Source of the DNA: Bursaphelenchus xylophilus
Lineage: Eukaryota > Nematoda > Chromadorea > Rhabditida > Aphelenchoididae
Reading direction: 5' to 3'
Length of the DNA stretch: 64,000 nucleotides
NCBI GenBank assembly: GCA_904066235.2
Contig: CAJFCV020000004.1
Span: 8,556,001-8,620,000, forward strand
The notes below the pieces were generated by a model. That model was not told the DNA's origin, made no database searches, and worked only from the letters and a program-made list of their open reading frames with translations. The first letter of the stretch is position 1, and each line of letters starts with the position of its first letter. This document shows positions 10,262 through 20,714 of this stretch, one piece after another. A program made the position numbers and the translations under genes.

Positions 10262-12565
10262 ATGGGGAAATCACCGGCTTATTGTTTCGTATTCGGCGAC
10301 CGGTTTCGGTATTTTATTTTGGTACTCTCATTGCTATGTTTGACCTCAATTTCATCAAATATGATCACCTTCAACTTTAGTATTTTGTGCATGGCGCCGA
10401 GGGCCAATGTGACGGTAGGCTATGCCATTCCTGAGATGGCTCTCTTATGGTGATTTTTAAATAATTTTTGCAATTTTCAGAACAACGCTCCCGTTTATTA
10501 TTACTCCCCAATCCAACAGACTTACCTGATGTGGGCCCTGGGCTTTGGAAGTTTGGTTGGGACCTTTCCATTTACATATTTCTTCTCTAAATTTGGAACT
10601 CGCTATATTTTTACTGGAGCTGGAATCCTCTCTATTGTATCGACATTGGCCGTTCCCTTGGCGGCGTCTTATGGGCTCTATGCGTTCATGTTTGTGAGGT
10701 TCTTACAGGTAAGTCAATGTGATGAGATATGGGATCAGTTTTGTCCCCACATTGCATTGTATGGAACTTTTTTGTTGGGGACAAAAAACTTGCATACGAC
10801 GAAATTGCAAATGATGACAATTGATTTAGGGCATCTCATATTCCGCTGACTTTGCGGCCATTGGAATGTTGACTTCAATTTGGGCCTCGCTCAAACAACA
10901 TGCGTTGTTCTTGTCGCTCCTCACTTGTTATTCACCATTATCCAGCACGTTGACAAATTTGGTCTCCGGATATGTAAGTCCTTCTCATATAGTGAGACAT
11001 TGGATGTCTTGAGGAATAATTTCGGGCTCTGAAGCCTGATCCGCGGTCAGCCCGATTCACTTTCCTCCTCAAATTGGCGTAAGAGAGCACGGGGATCAGC
11101 GACGACGGGCTCAGGATTGATCGGAGGACTGTTTTCGGCGTCCACATTGGCCAGGACGTTGGCATCAATTACGGCATCCATCAAAAGCCTAAAAACGGAA
11201 CGATTAATATAATTCTGGAACAACCGTCGAATCATCTGACCTGCTATCGCTCGAGATCTCGCCTTTTATATGGGCCCCCATCCAAGATGTTGTAATGGAT
11301 CCTCGCCCCTGGATCCCTTAGGCCGCGTCTTCGATACCATGGGAAACTTCCTATGATCACCTGAGATTGTGCAGTCCAAAAAAGCAAAAATAACCGGCCA
11401 AAATCAGCGCCTCGGATTACCGAAGAGGACTGCGGATAGGGTTCAAAGCCAGCGAAATTATTCCGCAAGACATCCAATGTCTTACTATATAACCGGCAAT
11501 GTATTCCGTGATATGACAGTTATAACGTTGGTTTTCAGATTTGCGAGTCATTCCTCGGCTGGCCGTGGATTTATTATTTCCATGCCATGGCCGGAGCTGT
11601 CCTCTTCGGTTACTGGTTCCTTGTTTACACCGATTACCCGGCCAAATCCAACTGGGTGTCTTCCATTGAACTCGAAAAGATTGAGAGAAACAAGGCAAAA
11701 GAAGAGCTCGAATTCCATGGAGTTGTTCCTTATTGGGTGAGGAAAACGTCGACTCGTAATACTTTTAATCCGATGACTTTAGGAGATCTGCAAGAACCCG
11801 GTAGTGCTGACTATATGGTACAACGCCTTTATCGAGATTTCCTCCGGAATCTTCTTGCTGATCTACACCCCAATTTACATGAGAAAAGTCCGTGGATTTA
11901 GTATAGTAACCACTGGAATTTTGAGTTCCATTCCTCCGCTAATTGCCATCCCTCTTCGCATCACTTTCGGGATAATAAGTGATAAAATTAAGTATGTTTT
12001 TTGGATTAATCTAAATGGCTTAGTTGCGATATTAAAGCAATTTTATACTATGTTTTAGATTTTGGTCGGAACGCACAAAAATGAACGTGTTCAATACATT
12101 TGCCGCATTCGGCCCAGCCGTGTGTTATATGTTGATTGTCATCATCGACGAACCCATGTTTGCCGTCGGGGTTTTGCTCACAATCCACGTGTTCTATGCC
12201 GGCAGTGGTGGGGGATTCTATAAATGCGCAACACTCTCTTGCAGGTAAGACTTTCTGCTGCTATCATGTGCAATATTAATTAAAATTTCAGACAGCACAG
12301 CCACTTTGTAATCGCAAATATCCAGTTTATCAAATGCCTAACTTTATTCTTTGCCCCCGCTTTATACGGCTTCTTTGTGCACGATGAAACCTCATCAGAG
12401 CAATGGAATCATATCTTCGTTACGATGAGTGTAGCCCTGACAACTGCGACTGCCCTGTTCATCTTTTTCTCGACCGACAAACCGCAGAAATTTACGCATG
12501 TCAGCGAAAACCGCGGAGCCCTCGACCTCAATGTTTTGAAGAAGGAGGAAGTGTTGAAACAATAG
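10262..12565 (+). CDS. SLC17-like MFS anion transporter, paralogue 2
   Basis: Seven exons (10262-10414, 10481-10708, 10830-10973, 11539-11736, 11783-11991, 12059-12244, 12292-12565) join in phase to 463 residues. The protein aligns over its whole length with the gene at 6040-7746: start MGKSPAYCFVFGDRFRYF, linker YTDYPAKSNWVSSIELEKIE, and shared GGGFYKCATLSCR and SHFVIANIQFIKC. Exon lengths match the paralogue (144 and 186 nt exons identical), except that its 407-nt exon is split here into 198 + 209 by an extra intron at 11737-11782. Intron 3 (10974-11538) is enlarged by a transposon. Substrate unknown; SLC17 relatives carry organic anions or phosphate. The stop lies 92 bases from the convergent receptor gene. 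Confidence 0.82.
10990..11487. mobile_element. TA-flanked MITE in intron 3 of MFS gene 2
   Basis: The element starts TAGTGAGACATTGGATGTCT and ends with the near-perfect mirror AGACATCCAATGTCTTACTA, flanked by TA on each side (10988-10989, 11488-11489). Inverted similarity runs inward at least 60 bp (GGAATAATTTCG, then a CCTGATCCGC / CCCTATCCGC pair). Length is 498 bp. Two minus-strand reading frames inside (11244-11477 and 11047-11235) look weakly protein-like but are interrupted, so it is probably non-autonomous. A TA target fits the Tc1/mariner superfamily; the termini do not decide it. Confidence 0.75.
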
Positions 12566-12657
12566 TCAGATGCATAGCTTTCATATACATATCGCGCCTT
12601 TATTTACGGGTATCCTGTAATCTATATCCTAGTGAATTTTGGAGTAAATTAAAGATC

Positions 12658-14385
12658 TTATGTGATGATTTCAAGCTCTGTTTTGATCTTGGTATCCATA
12701 ACCACAACATGAACGGAGCTGTCTTCCTTTTTTGTAACTGTCGCTGACGCCGTGCGGATTCGGTTGAGACGTTTGCAGATATTCCAAATAGAGCCCTCGG
12801 ATGAGGTGGGATAAAAGGAGCCGCAGGAAAGAAGCTGGACAAGGCTCTCACGGAAGGACTAAAATAATGGCGTTTTATTACCGTCTTTTGTGCTGAACTA
12901 GCCGGGGAAGTGGTTGAAATAAAAACCCGGTTTTTAGAGCACTTTGATCATTTCCCTTGTAAAGAATAGACTTACCGTAAAGCAAATACTACCCGCTAAA
13001 TATTCTACGGCCGGAATTAGCCCATTCGTGATTGGAATTGCCTCAACAAATGCCGGAATAACAGGACTTTTAGAGATCTTCGATATCATGCCCAACTTCC
13101 ACATATCCAGTTGTTGAGGATGCATTGGGATGAAAACTTCCTGCATATATCTTCCCAGAAGAACGCTTTCTTTTGGGAGATGGCACCAAATCACTGCCGT
13201 CGAATACAATAGGACGCCATATAGGGAGTAGACGTCTTTTAGTCTCTAAAATTCCACCAATTGAAATTGTCTTTGATGGCTTACATTTCCAACAACTTTC
13301 CTCCTGCTGGTGAACGCTTTTACTCCATAATAAAGAGTCGCGAAGATTGCAAATACCAGTAAAACCAACCAGAGAAAAGCCGCGCACATACAGGTGTAAT
13401 AGTGAAAGTGTAAAATGGGATGACCGTTTACAATTTTCATATCGGCTTCATTAATAGAGTCGTACTAAAATACGGTTTAACTTCAAGGCAAGAATGCCGC
13501 TTACATAAGATGTAACAAGAGCGTATTGCGCGTAAATTAAGGCTACATAGAACATCAAAGAAAGCAGCCATTTGAAAAGAAACAATGATTTGAGCCGTTT
13601 GGAGATAAAAGTTACCATGCTTATGAGAATCAACAGGCAGAGCGCTGAAAAAGATTTATAGTTTATACATAAGTCCTGTATCAAAATTTTGGTACCAATA
13701 TTTTGCTGTAACTTACATGCAGGGAAGGCAGAAAAAGGGACCATTTGAATAGGATCGGCATGTGATTTCCAGTAAATATTAGGACTGAATTCATAAAACG
13801 GTTGGTTCTTGGTAAAGTTGGCATAACACCACTGAAATAATGCAATTACGCTCAAACCTCGGAAACAAGTCACAAAAAGTTATTAGTTATAAAAACGTTT
13901 CTTTGTAAAGAGATTCTGTTTGGCAGAATATGGATTTTTGGGACTTCTGAGATAGTTCGTTATAGACAGGTTTTGTAGTACGGAAGCTTCTTGTAAAAAA
14001 GCTTTTACTGCATTGTTTTCATATGACTAGACAAAGGCGTTCTTTGTAAGATAAAATGAGGGTCAATGACGTCAGCTTCCGGTGTCTTTAGTAAATTACA
14101 AAAAAAAATAATAAGTATTCTTACTAATAACATAAAATTGACCAAACAGCAGTAGATTGCATGCCATCTTCTTGCATCAATCTTCATCCGAGGGCTGAAG
14201 ATCAAGCTGTAAAGATGAATAACATTTAACGCTCCACTAACAAACAATAATACCACAAAAATAAGATGTTGCTGTTCCTCAGGTGGCGGAGTTGTCGTTG
14301 CCGCATATCTCTCGATATCGGCCAATTTAACCGAAGATTCTTCTGCAATATCCGCTGAAATGACATCTTCCACCACATAAGGCAT
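12658..14385 (-). CDS. putative seven-transmembrane receptor (GPCR-like)
   Basis: Exons read from the minus strand are 14009-14385, about 13717-13850, 13505-13644, 13285-13464, 12976-13245 and 12658-12858, giving about 433 residues in continuous phase. Hydrophobic segments in order are LIFVVLLFVSGALNVIHLY (TM1), YCCLVNFMLLVRILIIFFC (TM2), LCLLILISMVTFI (TM3), FKWLLSLMFYVALIYAQYAL (TM4), CAAFLWLVLLVFAIFATLYY (TM5), VYSLYGVLLYSTAVIWC (TM6) and a weaker TM7 near PITNGLIPAVEYLAGSICFT. SFRESL follows at the expected helix-8 position, then a Ser/Thr-rich tail. The extracellular stretch after TM2 has an NFT glycosylation site. The family is not identified. The second intron boundary (TTTGAG) is weak, so exon 2 could be misplaced. 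It converges with MFS gene 2. Confidence 0.55.
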
Positions 14386-15161
14386 ATTGATCCTTCTTCA
14401 ATATGCCCTAATCCTCCTTGCAGTCGTAATTAGTAGATGATGTTAAGAATAACAGGGTCCGCTATGCATGCTAATTATAGAGTAGCAGCGCCACGCCAGC
14501 GTATCTGTTTGGGAAGGTAAAACGAGCTTTAAAACCTTGGTAACGCCGAGAGTCATTCAATTACCCTCTGGCCGAAATTGTATTTGGTTTGAGAAAAGGT
14601 GGGATGTTGATTGTAATTGAATTGTAGTACTTGTATTGTTGAGGTCGGACTGTCGTTGGGGCTATTGTAATACGTGGTCTCAATGATTTGAGTTAAGATT
14701 GCGTCAATACATGTTGTCTGATTTAAGCTTTCCCAATTCTTAATGCTCAAAGGTTGGAACGGTCGCTCATCAAAAAATAGTTTCCTTTTTGCATATTCTT
14801 ATCAATAATCACATGATTTTGCCTGTTGACATTTTAGCTATTTAAAAGTAATCAGTGAATACTTATGTATTTGAAATGACCCAGACATGGCGAGTAGGCC
14901 TCTCCGGGCCCGCAGGCGAAGCCCATAAAAAGCTGGTTCTGCCCAGCCCTATGGAGAGGATTTTTGGTCAGGCCCAAGTAAACTTAAAGTCCAGACCGCC
15001 TATGTTTTATCTATAGGCCCCACCCTGTTTCTACGACCCCAAGAAGATTAATGCAAAAATCATCATAAAAACAAAGAATTTACTGCTCATAACATAAGTT
15101 AGTTTTATGTACAAAAAACACAAATTTATTGCTCGGTCCTTATCAAAGAATGCCATTTGCG
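14386..15161. other. intergenic region
   Basis: It holds the presumed promoter of the receptor gene and the 3' end of the lipase gene, with a reverse AATAAA at about 15125-15130. A GC-rich patch near 14890-14990 differs in composition from its surroundings and may be repeat-derived. No gene is seen. Confidence 0.4.
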
Positions 15162-16367
15162 TCATTTCCGTTTCGACCATTTGCATCCTCTGATTCCAAA
15201 CACCGGAACGAACTCATTGTAATACGTGATGTGATCGAGAACAGAGACGGGCAAGAGCACGCTGTTGCTGCACTTCGGACTCTCCTCGCCCTCGCAGATC
15301 TTGAATTTGGCTCCGTCTGTCATCTTGGAGGGGTACCAGACTTCCGTAAAGTGATGATTGTAGCCGACATAGCCTCGAGGAGGGACGTGAGGGACAACAT
15401 CATGTTTGTGATTGACTCTGTAAGACGTGGGGACCTGAAATACCAACGGAAATTGTAGGAAGAGAAAGTACGAAACAGGGCGAAAGGGAATGGCCTACAA
15501 AAGGCACCGTCTCGATTAAATTGTATTTTTCATAGCGAAAGAAGATGAAGTTTAGTGTAGACAAGAATAATATAAAGATTTTTTTGCTTACAATGTCTGG
15601 GAAGGTCTTTGAGAAGACATTATCACCAGTTCTTGGCTGTCCGAAGGTAATCAGTTTCACTCTGGCAGTGGGCAATTTGTAGTCGACCATGACTTTTGTC
15701 GCAGTAATTGAAGCCACAGCGCCTCCAAGGGAGTGGCCAGTAAGCTGAAATAAAGCAGTTATAAATCCATAGTTTTCACAGGGATGATTACAAAAGACTA
15801 GCACTAAACTTACCCAAACATCGAACTCTGGATTGCTTGTGATGGCTTTGTTCACCAATTTTTCGATTCCACCGTACCACAATTGTTCGAAGACGTCGTA
15901 AAAGTATTGAGCGACCATTCCATTGGTTGGGGCTCTGTGGCGATTGAAGAAAGCGACATTCCCGACTTCCGTAACAAGTTGCAGAAAGTTGTTGGTCCCA
16001 CGGAAACTCACAATAACAGCTTTGTCAGCCGGCGAAACTGCCACATATCCGGAACAAAGGGTCGAGAAATTGGAGTTTTGGCATTTGGCAAAGACGATTC
16101 CGACCATCTACAAAGTAATCAGTAAGAAATTTTTGGCTTATGTTGACTGTAATCTGTCTTAAAAACTCAATTTACCTTGGCATCCTGGAAGCTGTTGGTC
16201 AAACAAAGTTGTGGGTCGTCCGAGTAGGCGGCAGCCGCCAGAGGGAACATCTTATTCCGAGCGAACGCATCGAGGAACTCATGGCCCGGCAGTCTAATCG
16301 TCTGCTCGATTGGTGATCCACCAACGCCGAGAGCAATCAGCAAAAGAGCAGAGAGATGCCTCCACAT
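15162..16367 (-). CDS. secreted class 3 (fungal-type) lipase
   Basis: Four exons (16176-16367, 15814-16107, 15592-15744, 15162-15434) give 303 residues, normal for nematode class 3 lipases that hydrolyse acylglycerols. Residues 1-18 (MWRHLSALLLIALGVGGS) look like a signal peptide. The oxyanion region reads KAVIVSFRGT. The nucleophile elbow is TGHSLGGAVAS, starting exon 3. ITFGQPRTGD follows. The catalytic aspartate lies in SYRVNHKHDVVPHVPP and the histidine probably in the HHFTEVWYP or DHITYYNEF segment. Four cysteines in the last part suggest disulphides of an exported enzyme. All catalytic parts are present, so it should be active, probably in the gut lumen or extracellular space. Confidence 0.88.
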
Positions 16368-17182
16368 TTTTCGATGGAATGGCTCGCATTAACAACTCTG
16401 ATAACCCCTTTTTATAAGGCTCCTGTCAGCACTTGTAAGTGTTTTCGAGCATTGCTGATAATTCGAAGCTTCCGCCCTCAGGCGACCCTTCCTCTCGGAT
16501 ACGGTACAATTGTTGGGATTAGTCCGATGATAATAATTTTATTATTAGCCAATTCACGCTGTCTGATGTCGGCGCCGTAAAGTTTTGTGGTTTGCAACAA
16601 CAATATTCTTTACCAAAGCCTCTTAACTTTTAACTTTATTCATTTTTTTATCTAACCTTTTGGGATAGTCTCAAACTTGTTGACTTTCTGACATCTTTAT
16701 GCATATACGTTTGTTTTTATGCGTTGAATATACGCTGTATTATGTAGTATATAATATGTGATTGGCTCAATTGTAGTTTGAAGTGACTTGTTTACAAGAA
16801 TATTTTACGGGCCTGTTCGAGGGTCACAAGTCCAAATTCCACTAAACGGTCTTATCAGCAAACTTTCTCGGCCGTTCTCAGCCAACGTTACAAACATGCT
16901 CCTAAAACATTTTCCAGCATTTCGCGGAGATATCAGTCCAAAGGAAAAAGTTTTAAGGGCAAAAACTTTATCAGGTTGCAAAGACCTTAGGGTGAAGGAA
17001 CTAAACATTAATTGTCAATTGAATGATTCTTCTAGGTTACTGTATTAAAATAAAAAAATATTCAAAGAATGAAAAAAATTATGGAAATTTCAAAACGAGA
17101 GTAATATTTATTTGCTCTGTAAAAACAGTATACAACTAGCAATTTTTTATTTTTTTTATTTCTGCAGGTTACTGTCGGTTAG
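16368..17182. other. intergenic region
   Basis: No gene is seen. The ORFs at 16788-17048 lack coding features. The left part should be the lipase promoter; the right part is the 3' flank of the exchanger gene. Confidence 0.4.
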
Positions 17183-19858
17183 TCATACTTCTATTTCTAG
17201 TTCATTGGCACTCCCACTGGTGGAGGAATGTTTTCTGTTCCTTGGAATTTGGTGTTCACTCAACACATCGTCCTTTATGTCATCAATTATATCACCGGTA
17301 ACTGAATGAGGGAGTTGCCGTTGGGAGATGATGAATTCTTTGATTTGATTGTCAATCAGAGGGCTGAACATGGCATAAACTGCGGCCGCGTTCTCGGGGG
17401 ACTTCAGGAACTGGAATTATCTTTTATAAAATTTGGCTACTGTCATCTGCTAGGCGTCTTCATGTACCATTTAATGCCGAAGGTAATAAACATTTGCGCG
17501 TACCGCCTTGCCCTTTTCTCCTTTGGCAATCCCGACACCTACCTCTTCCAAGTCGGCCTTGTCCACTTTCTGCCTCATATTCGTCAAAAACATGTGAGTT
17601 TCAGGCTCACTATGCCCCTTCTTCTTGCGGTCGATTGATACGTGCTCCATTGTCTCTCTTAATGCAATTTTCTGATAGGCTCGGACGATTTGAGTGGCAT
17701 CGAACACTTTGCGTTCCCGTTGTTTTGTCAGATATGGCTTTAGATATTGGGCATTCATCCGTTCGAACCAATCGCGGACGGAATGAGAGCCTCGTTGGCC
17801 GGTAATCTCTTCCACTCCAGCCATTGCAAAGTCAAAGTACTGGAATTGTCATCATGCAATAAGAAGCTATCGTACAGCTTTACCTTGTTATAAACATTTT
17901 CCACCATAGTAGCGGCTTCAATTTTTTGACGCTCAACTTTTAGCCAGTTCAATAAAGGTCTGATGGTGGCGCCTTGAAAGAAGACTGTAAAGCAGATTAC
18001 TGTAATCGTAGTTGACGTAAATACGGCCTTCTTTTCAGCGTCGACGGTTGATGGGATAGAGCTGAGTAAGCCGAATGCAATAGCTCCCCTTAATCCTCCA
18101 TATGCCATCACAAATTGATCCTCGAATGAAAACTTTTTGTGCAGATACCGGTTCAGGAAAGCACATTGAATTACGACCCCTGAAATACGTTTATTTTGCC
18201 TTTTTTACATTTGATTTGTAAATTACTATAAAGATTTTTGCAATGTTTTCTTAATTGCATCAGATCTTTTCTTATCGCCTCTCTGAACTTTGTCACCTTA
18301 ATTTAAGCGTGTTCACAACGAAGATCGGGCCATATTTTTGTAAACCTTGCCACTATCAGCGCGCCGATAAACCCTTATCACGGACAATTTATAGAAGCCA
18401 TTTTTTGGAGTGGAGTGACTGCATAGTCTTGCCTGTCTATAACAAACTGAATATTCTTTGAGTTGGCAAACAGTTGCATAGTAATCGCACAAAAGTATCT
18501 TTTTGATCGCACTGATTACACGTATGTATCGATCGGAATGGCCGCAAAATTTTGAAAAAAAACCTACCGATAGTTCTGAAGATCAGCGTGGCGGCCAGCG
18601 TAATCCCAATGAACCCATAGTCCCACTCGCTTTCCGATGAAATGGCCGACAATCCGAGGAACATAAAAACAACAATTTCACTGGATTGCGCGAGCATTTT
18701 CACAAAGTATTTGACAGAGGAAGCCGCGTCATGAGTAATGTTACATTTGATGTACTGCTTCATCACTATTCCGCACCAGCAAATTCTGAAAACCATGATT
18801 TGAAAGGTTTAAAAGTCAAAGATTTAAGCCATGGAGAAGTGGCCAAAACCTACGCCAAGATTGAAGAGAACTCGAACATCTCCGCCACCAGATATCCCAA
18901 ATATGGGACCACGAATACGAACACAGCTCCGATGACCTTGACTCGCTGTGTGTACTTGGTTAGCACCGCACACAACAGTGCAGATACGACCCCAATCAGA
19001 GTCCCTCCCAAGGCCATTGTAAAGAAAGAAGCACCAAAAACAACAAAGTCTTGAGGTCCCAATCCACCGGATCCCGCTACCGACAGTCGATTAAACATTC
19101 GGAAAATTACAGCGGCAATAGCGTCGTTGAATAAAGATTCAGCAAAAACATTGACGAAGAGAAATTCGTTAATCTGAATTTCTTCGAAGACAGCGATGAC
19201 AGCCACAGGATCCACAGCGCTGATCAGGGAGGAAAAAAGAAAAGCCTCAATCATGGAGATGTCGATGCTAAACCAACTTGTTGTAGCAGATATCAACGCC
19301 AAACTCCCTCCAATTGTGATGGCGTTAAAGATGGTCCCAAAAACCGCGAATGTCATAATTGGGACAAAGTTGTCGAATAAGGCTCGGCTAGGCATAAAAT
19401 AACCGGCCTCTAGGATGATGGGTGGGAGAAGGTAGAGGAAAAAGATCTGCGAATCCATGGAATACATCTGCTCACTGACCGAGGTCAGCTTCAGCAGCAG
19501 TCCAAGACATATTCCAACGACAATTAAAAGGCCGGAGTCCGGGAAGGTTTCGCCAAAGCGCTTATTTACATGGAAGACTGAAAATACGGTAAATATACCT
19601 TTTTAACAAGCACATAAAAATCAATAGGACCTCTGCATAGTATTATGAAAAGATAAAAAAGTAAAAAAGCTTACCAATTTTTGCAATTCCTGCAAGAAGC
19701 AGCCATGACGACCCGATCAGTGGATATTCAACGTACCCGAAGTTCCAGCCTATAATCTACAACTTTAGTCAGACTGCGTCTATCTTTACCGGGCTACTGC
19801 TATTTCCGTCGGCCATAACTACAGACAGCGCTGATGCCAACAGCAGCCATTTGAACAT
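17183..19858 (-). CDS. nhx: Na+/H+ exchanger, NHX/SLC9 family, copy 1
   Basis: Seven exons (19790-19858, 19675-19756, 18854-19577, 18568-18785, 17884-18179, 17504-17839, 17183-17410) give 650 residues, a usual NHE length. The signal-like N-terminus MFKWLLLASALSVVMADG is followed by about twelve membrane segments. Diagnostic motifs are FFLYLLPPIILEAGYFM (the amiloride-binding helix), SAVDPVAVIAVFEE, FAESLFNDAIAAVIF with the ion-binding Asn-Asp, and YGGLRGAIAFGLL. The cytoplasmic part has GSHSVRDWFERMNAQYLKPY and a Lys/Glu-rich tail ending ELEIEV. It should exchange external Na+ for cytosolic H+, most likely at an epithelial plasma membrane. ATATTTTAG eight bases before the ATG looks like a spliced-leader acceptor. 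The next gene upstream is a close paralogue. Confidence 0.9.
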
Positions 19859-20714
19859 CGTGATCTCTAAAATATCAAATAAACTTTGAAGATTAGACGC
19901 TTGTCTAATTTCACTCGCATCAGTCAAATTAACGGACAAGGGGTGTTCTAAGGTTTGCGTTGAGAATTCTGAGACGATGATTGATGGACTGGTAAGTTAC
20001 GAAACAAAGATTGAGATCTCAGGACGCGCTAAAGGGTGCAGAGAAACTTTTATACATTTGTAAACGCATGAAGAGAGCCAAAATGATTTTTTTTCAGCAA
20101 TAAGAATTTTCTGCAAACATTAATCTAGCCAGAAATCTTTAATAAAAGGTTACGATGTACGGCAAAACATACGAAAAAGGATGACATAACGCAATAAAGA
20201 CTCGTTACAGAAAATCGCGAGGAAACAAAAAATTATTCGATGTAAACTGTGTATTTTTCGTTGAAAAATACACAGTCCATGGCTCTAGGGCCGGGTCCAA
20301 AATCGCGATTTGCTACCCATTCTCCCGTTTATCTTTAGTACTGCTATTTTTTCATCTGCTGCATACTAAATTTGGTCAGAACGCTACAAATTTACTTCGG
20401 CCTGAACCGAGAACCTAGCTGTGCGGAGATTTGGTTTTGGTTCTAGACAGGCGCTAAGCAAAAGTTCGCTCTACAGAGACCGCTTTTTAGGTATTTGAAT
20501 AAATTATACTCGGAACTCTCTACAGATCATGCAAGTAAGTTGAGAGCTCAAATTAACTGGCATTGGAGCTTTTTTGGCGTTCGAAGAATAAAAACAAGGG
20601 CAGTTGGACTATGGAGAACTGTAAAACAAGATAGATTTACTGAACGATAATGTAGAACATTTATTAACAACAATATAATATTAACTCAAAGTCAGTCAAT
20701 TAACTCAATTAGTA
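19859..20714. other. spacer between the two exchanger genes
   Basis: It holds the 3' flank of copy 2 and the promoter region of copy 1. No ORF of interest is seen. A perfect 12-bp-stem hairpin lies at 20247-20275. Confidence 0.45.
20247..20275. repeat. perfect hairpin in exchanger spacer
   Basis: CTGTGTATTTTT and AAAAATACACAG face each other across a five-base loop. It could be an RNA structure or a protein-binding palindrome, or chance in AT-rich DNA. Confidence 0.5.

Noticed and set aside
15455..15591. Extra lipase exon within the last intron
   Set aside because: Joining 15592 directly to 15434 keeps phase and restores the conserved SYRV..HDVVPH stretch; an added exon would break it.
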